Below, piece by piece: positions 59,474-64,000 of a stretch of DNA of 64,000 nucleotides. The notes beneath the pieces were generated by a model that did no database searches, was not told where the DNA came from, and saw only the letters and a program-made list of their open reading frames with translations. The DNA is from an uncultured Actinobacillus sp. (lineage in GTDB: Bacteria > Pseudomonadota > Gammaproteobacteria > Enterobacterales > Pasteurellaceae), in NCBI RefSeq assembly GCF_945915845.1, contig NZ_CAMEFX010000002.1:81372-145371 (forward strand). The letters run 5' to 3'. The translations under genes and the position numbers were made by a program. How positions within the stretch are numbered: the stretch's first letter is position 1; each line of letters begins with the position of its first letter.

Positions 59474-59656
59474 CTATTTTTGAGACTGCTTAAACAGCTC
59501 AACGGCTTGAGCAATTAACAATCCTTGAGAAATACCGCACTGCTTGGCTAACAGCTCAATTTCAGCCACCAACGTTTGCGGAAGTTTATAGGTTTTGGCT
59601 TGCATACCTTTCTTTGCATCACTGCGAGCCACAATCTCACTTCTTGACAATGCCAT
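59474..59656 (-). CDS. small ribbon-helix-helix-like protein
   Basis: 60 residues: MALSRSEIVARSDAKKGM, TYKLPQTLVAEIELLAKQCG, ISQGLLIAQAVELFKQSQK. The beta strand with KTYKLP followed by two helices is typical of CopG/Arc-type DNA-binding proteins found on small plasmids and in mobile elements (copy control, antitoxins). It lies in the 1.5-kb element, downstream of the Ibs-like toxin on the same strand. The antisense promoter at 59645-59673 overlaps its start codon. AAGGATTTATT precedes ATG 59656. Confidence 0.6.
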   Translation of the reverse strand: MALSRSEIVARSDAKKGMQAKTYKLPQTLVAEIELLAKQCGISQGLLIAQAVELFKQSQK

Positions 59657-59673
59657 AATAAATCCTTAATATT
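59645..59673 (+). promoter_or_regulatory. promoter for an RNA antisense to the toxin
   Basis: TTGACA (59645-59650), 17 bases, TAATAT (59668-59673). Near-consensus sigma70 box; start at about 59680, reading through the complement of the toxin gene. Confidence 0.7.
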
Positions 59674-59720
59674 GATTTTGAAGAGCAGGGAGATTTCTCC
59701 CCCTGCTTAGTTCATTCAAC

Positions 59721-59780
59721 TTAGTATGCTGGGGAGCTAATTACTAAGAGAATGATAACTAGGATAATGCGGTAAAGCAT
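59721..59780 (-). CDS. Ibs-like type I toxin peptide, 19 residues
   Basis: Minus strand ATG at 59780: MLYRIILVIILLVISSPAY, then TAA. E. coli Ibs toxins have the same length and plan: short basic N terminus, hydrophobic Ile/Leu/Val core, ISxxAY end. SD GGAGGG (59793-59788) lies seven bases ahead. The mRNA promoter is at 59858-59886; its predicted start at 59851 is exactly the first base of a 10-bp 5' hairpin (59851-59828), a usual shield in type I toxin mRNAs. Family proteins insert in the inner membrane and depolarise it when not silenced by antisense RNA. The assignment rests on similarity in pattern and on gene layout. Confidence 0.7.
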   Translation of the reverse strand: MLYRIILVIILLVISSPAY

Positions 59781-59857
59781 ATGTTATCCCTCCAAAAGTC
59801 GGTGTGATTAAAGGTCTGCACCGGCTCGTTTTCAGCACCATTGCTGAAAACAAGTGC

Positions 59858-59886
59858 ATTATAGATTAGTGTACTAACAAGAGCAA
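59858..59886 (-). promoter_or_regulatory. promoter of the toxin mRNA
   Basis: Minus strand TTGCTC (59886-59881), 17 bases, TATAAT (59863-59858). Leader of about 70 bases with a 5' hairpin GTTTTCAGCA/TGCTGAAAAC. Confidence 0.7.
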
Positions 59887-59939
59887 GAAGTTTTAAGAAA
59901 AGCCATCGTTTTTACGGTGGCTTTTTTATTGCGAATGCT

Positions 59940-60632
59940 GAGACGTACTGTGTTATTTGACACGGTATTTTTTTATTTTTTTTAATGCGTCTTAGTGATA
60001 GCTAAGATATAAATTAGCCCTATTTTATTTTACAAAAATAAAAAAAAGTCAATGACTCACAAAGCTAAAAATTAAAAAAACTGATTATATCAATCACCAC
60101 AGCACAAAATAAGCGCACATAAGCGCACCAATGAATGAAGCAAAAATCCTTAGTACTTAACGTATTAAGGCTTTTTCTTTGCCTACGCGCGCCATATTTC
60201 GCCAAGCCACGTAATTTTTTTACGTACGCGTAAACGCCACGTAAAATCCACCGCCTCCCCCGCGCGATTTATAAAAAAATTGGCATTTTTTCAGTTAAAT
60301 TTCAACGTTAGAAATAATAACGATCCCAGTAAATAAAAGGCTTGAAAGATCGCGCGAAAGAGATCGGAAAACTGAAAAAATTACACAAAATTTCATATTT
60401 TTACAAAAAAGAGATCGAGCAAAACAAAAAGAAAAAAAGCGCAAGCCCTGAAAACACTGATTTGAGCGCAGTTTTACGTGGGAAAAATTAAAGAAAAAAA
60501 TTACAAAATTAATCAATTTCTGATGAATTTCTCAATACGTTTCAGAAAAAATGAAAATGTATTTTGCCACTTTTTTACCACCAAATACTTTTCAATCCCT
60601 TTTAAACTTCTTTAACACATTGAAAAACAAGC
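59940..60632. other. AT-rich right part of the 1.5-kb element, no intact gene
   Basis: Contains two plus-strand terminators: TACTGTGT/ACACGGTA at 59946-59967 with a long T run, and CCTTAGTAC/GTATTAAGG at 60148-60170 with CTTTTTCTTT. Two ATAAGCGCAC units in tandem (about 60106-60129) recall iterons. A plus frame of some 50 codons without start (about 60295-60451, ...NKRLERSRERDRKTEK...) is highly charged, like the tail of a replication or mobilisation protein, and is at best a remnant. Confidence 0.5.
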
Positions 60633-60671
60633 AAAAAAAACCACTCCGAAGAGTGGTAGGAAAGTAGTTTA
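60633..60671. repeat. 39-bp direct repeat, right copy
   Basis: Identical to 59122-59160, including the hairpin CCACTC-CGAA-GAGTGG. Together they bound a 1472-base segment between degP and ettA. Confidence 0.95.
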
Positions 60672-60785
60672 GCTATTTATTTTATGATTATTTTATTTAG
60701 GAACTTTATGAATATCAAGTAATTACCTGACGCCGTGAATAATAGCGGAAAAGTTTCAGCAAGCAAAGTGTGAATTTATCTTTAG

Positions 60786-60799
60786 TTGATTTACATCAA
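60786..60799. promoter_or_regulatory. perfect FNR box without an obvious target
   Basis: TTGAT-TTAC-ATCAA matches the FNR consensus in all ten bases. A TATAGG lies at 60821, but downstream on plus there is only the 3' end of degP. Confidence 0.6.
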
Positions 60800-60851
60800 A
60801 AAATTTTTAAAAAAAGTGTTTATAGGTTTATTTTCTGTGAAATAAAACAAT

Positions 60852-60889
60852 AAAAAAGCGTTACTGGTCAGAGTTGAATAGCAACGCTT
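60852..60889 (-). terminator. terminator of degP
   Basis: AAGCGTTACT (about 60856-60865) with AGCAACGCTT (about 60880-60889), one mismatch; T run on the minus strand. Confidence 0.85.
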
Positions 60890-60910
60890 TGCTTCTTTTT
60901 GATGCTGTGC

Positions 60911-62317
60911 TTATTGTACTAACAAATAAAAATTCGTGTCGCCACGCAAAATGTTAAGAGCAATAGCAGATGGCTTATCTTCCAAAATCTTGCGCAAATC
61001 GTTTAGCTTTTCCACTTTATGACGATTGATACCAATAATAATATCTCCTGATTTTAAGCCGTATTGTGCTGCAGGAGAGTTTTTCTCTACTTTACTGATT
61101 TTTACACCATGATCATCATTGCTTAATTCTGCTCCTTCAAGTGCCGGCAATAATTGATCTACTGTGGAGTTAGAGGATAATGTCGTTTTGCCGTCATCTG
61201 ATTGTAACGTCACTTTCATATTTTGAGTTTTACCATCACGTAATACGGTTAACTCTAAAGTTTTTCCTGCTCCTGAAGTAGCAATTTTCGCGCGTAATTC
61301 GGCAAAACTTGAAATTTTTTGCCCATTTAGGGCAATGATCACATCGCCTGCTTTGAGTTTGGCTTTATCCGCTGCTGAATTTGGTAGTACTTCACTGACG
61401 AAAGCACCTTGCTGTGCGTCAACATTAAATGCTTTTGCTAAATCTGCATTTAATTCTCCCCCTTTAATCCCTAATAAACCACGGCGCACTTCACCAAATT
61501 CAATAAATTGTTGAATTAAATTATTTGCCATATTAGACGGGATAGCAAAGGCAATACCGGCATTTCCACCGCTTGGTGAAATGATGGCCGTGTTAATACC
61601 AATTAATTCACCATTTAAGTTAATTAATGGGCCACCGGAATTACCACGGTTTACGGCTGCATCTGTTTGAATATAGTTCTCATATTTGCCACTATCAGAA
61701 CCTGTTGAACGCCCCAGTGCAGATACAATTCCTGAGGTTACTGTTTGTCCCAAACCAAAAGGATTACCAATGGCGACGGTAAAATCACCCACACGTAATT
61801 TATCACTATCGGCGATTTTGATTGCAGTTAAATTCTTAGGTTTTTCAATTTGAACTAAAGCAACATCAGATTGTTCATCTTGGCCAATAATTTTTCCTTT
61901 GAATTCTCGTCCATCGTTTAGTTGAATTGTAATTTTGTCTGCGCCATCAATAACATGATTATTAGTGATAACATAGCCTTTTTCTGCATTAATAATGACA
62001 CCTGATCCCATCCCTTTAAATTGACGTGGTGCAGATTGGCGACCACCAAACAAATCATCGCCAAAGAAACGGCGAAATTCTTCTGGAATTTGATCATCAA
62101 AATTGTTGCGGCGAGATGTTGCTTCCTTTCCTTCAACTGAGATAGAAACGACAGCAGGTAAAACGCGTTCGAGCATTGGTGCAAGGCTTGGGGTACCAAA
62201 TACATTTGTTTGTGTGAGCATTGGCGGTAGCTCTGCCATAGAAATCATTGGGGCAGAAAGTACAGTTAAGCCTAATACCATTGCATTAAGTGCAAATTTA
62301 GATTTTGTGATTTTCAT
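60911..62317 (-). CDS. degP: periplasmic serine protease/chaperone of the DegP/HtrA family
   Basis: 468 residues. Signal peptide ending APMISMA; trypsin-like domain with His in VITNNHVIDGADK, Asp in DEQSDVALVQI and Ser in NRGNSGGPLINL; two PDZ domains (GGELNADLAKAFNVDAQQGAFVSEVLPNSAADK and GVKISKVEKNSPAAQYGLKSGDIIIGINRHKV). Degrades or refolds misfolded envelope proteins. Two PDZ and length near 470 fit DegP/DegQ rather than DegS. AGGAAAATCA precedes the start. Confidence 0.95.
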   Translation of the reverse strand: MKITKSKFALNAMVLGLTVLSAPMISMAELPPMLTQTNVFGTPSLAPMLERVLPAVVSISVEGKEATSRRNNFDDQIPEEFRRFFGDDLFGGRQSAPRQFKGMGSGVIINAEKGYVITNNHVIDGADKITIQLNDGREFKGKIIGQDEQSDVALVQIEKPKNLTAIKIADSDKLRVGDFTVAIGNPFGLGQTVTSGIVSALGRSTGSDSGKYENYIQTDAAVNRGNSGGPLINLNGELIGINTAIISPSGGNAGIAFAIPSNMANNLIQQFIEFGEVRRGLLGIKGGELNADLAKAFNVDAQQGAFVSEVLPNSAADKAKLKAGDVIIALNGQKISSFAELRAKIATSGAGKTLELTVLRDGKTQNMKVTLQSDDGKTTLSSNSTVDQLLPALEGAELSNDDHGVKISKVEKNSPAAQYGLKSGDIIIGINRHKVEKLNDLRKILEDKPSAIALNILRGDTNFYLLVQ

Positions 62318-62496
62318 TGATTTTCCTTTTCTTAAATAAAAATGAGTAATGAAATATTGTGTACGGCATTTGACAAAGAAAATGGGGGATTGTTCACAGA
62401 AATCAGGGGAGGGAATGAAGTGCGGTGAAAAATTAATCGGTTTTATATGCAGTTCGAATCAAGCAAATTTATCTATTTTTACATGAGATAAATCAA

Positions 62497-62730
62497 AGGG
62501 CGAATGTTATTCGCCCTCTAGACTGCTGACAAACATCAAATAACATTGTAGGGACACACTGCGTGTGTCCGAAAATGATTAATTCAATCAAAAAGGTGTA
62601 AAAAAATTGATGACGGACACACGCAGTGTGTCCCTACAGTCATTTCATATCAAGATATTTTTGAAATCAAAATATTTCAGATTATTAAGTGAAACTTTGT
62701 CAGCAGTCTGGGGCGAATGTCATTCGCCCT
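62497..62730. repeat. palindromic MITE-like element
   Basis: Symmetric, about 234 bases. Outer hairpins GGGCGAA-TGTTA-TTCGCCC (62498-62516) and GGGCGAA-TGTCA-TTCGCCC (62711-62729); 14-bp inverted repeat AGACTGCTGACAAA (62520-62533 with 62696-62709); inner perfect 25-bp inverted repeat (62547-62571 with 62614-62638) starting TGTAGGGACACACTG. No coding sequence. Confidence 0.88.
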
Positions 62731-62741
62731 CATCATTGTAT

Positions 62742-63152
62742 TTAACGTTCAGCTTTAAATAAACCGGAAGATCCTTCTTTATAATCTCTAGGTTGTTCAT
62801 TACTGTTAACCTCAGGAGAAGCAGTAGATTTATCGGAGTTGATAAAACTTTGTAAGAAGAGTGTTTTTTGTGATTCAGGCAATAGTTCATCAGAGGATTT
62901 TGCTAAATGACGATAGAGTTTTTGATAATCTTGTGCGAGCAATTTGAATAAATCTGCAGTTTCGGCAAAATGTTTCTCCAAACGTTCAGTTTGTTGTGCT
63001 AACTCTGCTTTGGTTTGTTGTAGTTCATTTTCGGTTTTAGCTTGTTTTCTGACAGAACCTTTGGTGAGGCGTAATGCTAAATAAGTCAAAATCACACCGG
63101 CGACAAAGCCAAGCGCGATCATTTTCCACATTTCAGGGGTTAAGTTTTCCAT
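62742..63152 (-). CDS. zapG: ZapG/YhcB family cell-envelope protein
   Basis: 136 residues: short N terminus, one membrane helix (MIALGFVAGVILTYLALRLT, about 11-30), then a coiled coil KQAKTENELQQTKAELAQQTERLEKHFAETADLFKLLAQDYQKLYRHLAKSSDELLP, the DUF1043 signature, and a disordered tail. In E. coli YhcB/ZapG links division, peptidoglycan and envelope biogenesis. degP lies 420 bases downstream with the palindromic element in between. Confidence 0.9.
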   Translation of the reverse strand: MENLTPEMWKMIALGFVAGVILTYLALRLTKGSVRKQAKTENELQQTKAELAQQTERLEKHFAETADLFKLLAQDYQKLYRHLAKSSDELLPESQKTLFLQSFINSDKSTASPEVNSNEQPRDYKEGSSGLFKAER

Positions 63153-63326
63153 AATTGACTCCTTACATCTTGAGTTTTAAGCGAAATTTGAAGACATCAT
63201 ACCGTTAAATAGAATTAATGTCTTGTGGGATTTCTGTAAAATGTGTGGGTGATCACATTTCTTAGGTAAAACTTCTAAAAAAATGACCGCACTTCATTTT
63301 AAAGCGCGGTCAATTTTAGGTTTATT

Positions 63327-64000
63327 TTAATCAATCGGCGGTACATAAGTGCCATTTGCAATGGCATCTTTAATGCGATCTGCTTCGCTTAGCACCTGAG
63401 CCAATAACGCTTTAACGTTTTCGAGCGTTGCGATTGGGCTTAACGTGGTCATTTTCAACGATTGTTTCTCTCCCACCTTGGTGACACCAATGTTTGCTTC
63501 GCCTCGGGCAAAGAGTTCATCTGCCACATTTTGGTTTAAGGCATCGATAAATTCAGCAGGATAGCCTGCCGGCGCAACACGGAATAATACCGAAGCAAAT
63601 TGTGCCGGAACAAGCATTTCCAAGCCTTCTGTTTCGTGAATATATTGTTCCACTTGTTTGGTGAGGTAAACACCGTGGTCGATCATTGAAGCGTATAGCT
63701 CTTCGCCTAAGGCTTCCACCGTAAACCACAATTTTAACGCATCAAAACGGCGTGTAGTTTGGAGTGATTTTGCCACTAAATTCGGGACACCGTGTGCTTC
63801 ATCGTATTCTGAATTTAAATAATCCGCTTTGTAATCAATGAAGCGGTAATTTTGCGGATCTTTCAATAAAAATGCGCCGCAAGAAATTGTTTGGAAGAAA
63901 TGTTTGTGGAAATCCAACGTAATTGAGTCGGTTAATTCAATGCCGTCTAAAAGATGACGGAAATCTTTTGAAAGCAGTAATGCACCGCCCCAAGCCGCAT
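63327..64000 (-). CDS. ddc: L-2,4-diaminobutyrate decarboxylase, C-terminal part (partial)
   Basis: Open to the right edge; the 3' part encodes ...[43 protein letters not shown] and continues to VPPID. The PLP Lys lies in DFHKHFFQ, the mark of group II decarboxylases of the DABA/glutamate/aromatic type. HI0946-like DABA decarboxylase is the usual Haemophilus member and makes 1,3-diaminopropane. The start lies outside the window, and an internal Met at 63917 is not the true start. Confidence 0.88.
   Translation of the reverse strand, partial: AAWGGALLLSKDFRHLLDGIELTDSITLDFHKHFFQTISCGAFLLKDPQNYRFIDYKADYLNSEYDEAHGVPNLVAKSLQTTRRFDALKLWFTVEALGEELYASMIDHGVYLTKQVEQYIHETEGLEMLVPAQFASVLFRVAPAGYPAEFIDALNQNVADELFARGEANIGVTKVGEKQSLKMTTLSPIATLENVKALLAQVLSEADRIKDAIANGTYVPPID

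Larger units (their letters stand above)
59680..59930 (+). ncRNA. putative Sib-like antisense RNA
   Basis: Predicted from the promoter at 59645-59673. It opens with a hairpin (AGCAGGGAGATTTCTCCCCCTGCT region, about 59684-59707, 10-bp stem), covers the whole toxin frame and RBS in antisense, and could end at the first intrinsic terminator on this strand: AGCCATCG/CGGTGGCT at 59901-59922 with a T run. Shorter 3' ends are possible. No transcription evidence here. Confidence 0.55.

Noticed and set aside
60295..60516. 73-codon minus-strand frame in the AT-rich part of the element
   Set aside because: Phe-rich, low-complexity translation of A-rich DNA, no RBS.

Overview
The window comes from a Haemophilus-type member of the Pasteurellaceae, most likely Haemophilus parainfluenzae or a close relative. 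The signs are many copies of the Hin-type DNA uptake signal core AAGTGCGGT (often as inverted pairs acting as terminators), moderate-to-low G+C, a type II-C CRISPR-Cas9 locus with a Cas9 of about 1050 residues, and simple-sequence phase-variation tracts. The species is inferred from gene content, not proven.

Layout. 1-11.6 kb is core: start of galE (-), an AzgA-type purine permease, a lipoprotein, a UmuD-like protein lacking its catalytic residues, sstT, modF-like ABC ATPase, qmcA/nfeD, a flavodoxin-fold reductase, pepA and divergent lptFG. At 11.7 kb a tRNA-Leu(CAA) is followed by a phage integrase remnant fused to a decayed acyl-CoA synthetase. Next, 13-20.4 kb, is a sugar ABC-transporter cluster with two Gfo/Idh/MocA dehydrogenases, a divergent GntR/FadR-type regulator, twin palindromic operators and a CRP site. 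20.5-27.1 kb holds a hypothetical gene, tracrRNA (-), cas9-cas1-cas2 (+) and a 16-repeat CRISPR array transcribed on the minus strand. I see no Hin-type uptake signal between about 11.6 and 25.9 kb, so the tRNA-CRISPR stretch looks acquired.

27-47 kb: dnaKJ with a heat-shock promoter, a lipoprotein, argS, a small lipoprotein, two copies of a multi-hairpin repeat, a lipoprotein with a 7-bp repeat tract in its signal sequence, a G+C-rich metH, metC, a peroxiredoxin, and thiBPQ behind a TPP riboswitch. 47-57 kb: accA, pdxY, tilS, parC (with the Ser-to-Ile change known from fluoroquinolone resistance), a structured intergenic element with two hairpins whose loops are complementary, a copper nitrite reductase gene lodged between parE and parC, and parE. 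55.7-57.3 kb: a phosphoethanolamine-transferase-like gene switched by 13 AGTC repeats (OFF as sequenced), flanked by a copied 3' end of ettA.

59.1-60.7 kb: a 1.5-kb element between 39-bp direct repeats holding a ribbon-helix-helix-like gene and what looks like an Ibs/Sib-type type I toxin-antitoxin: a 19-residue hydrophobic peptide with a strong RBS, its own promoter and 5' hairpin, and an opposing promoter for an antisense RNA. The window ends with degP, a palindromic MITE-like repeat, zapG and the 3' part of a diaminobutyrate decarboxylase gene.

Main points for a second look: the Ibs-like toxin-antitoxin element, the kissing-loop repeat, the two phase-variable loci, the CRISPR array with one spacer present twice, the catalytically dead UmuD-like protein, and the ParC substitution. 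All calls are by reading the sequence; no database search was run.
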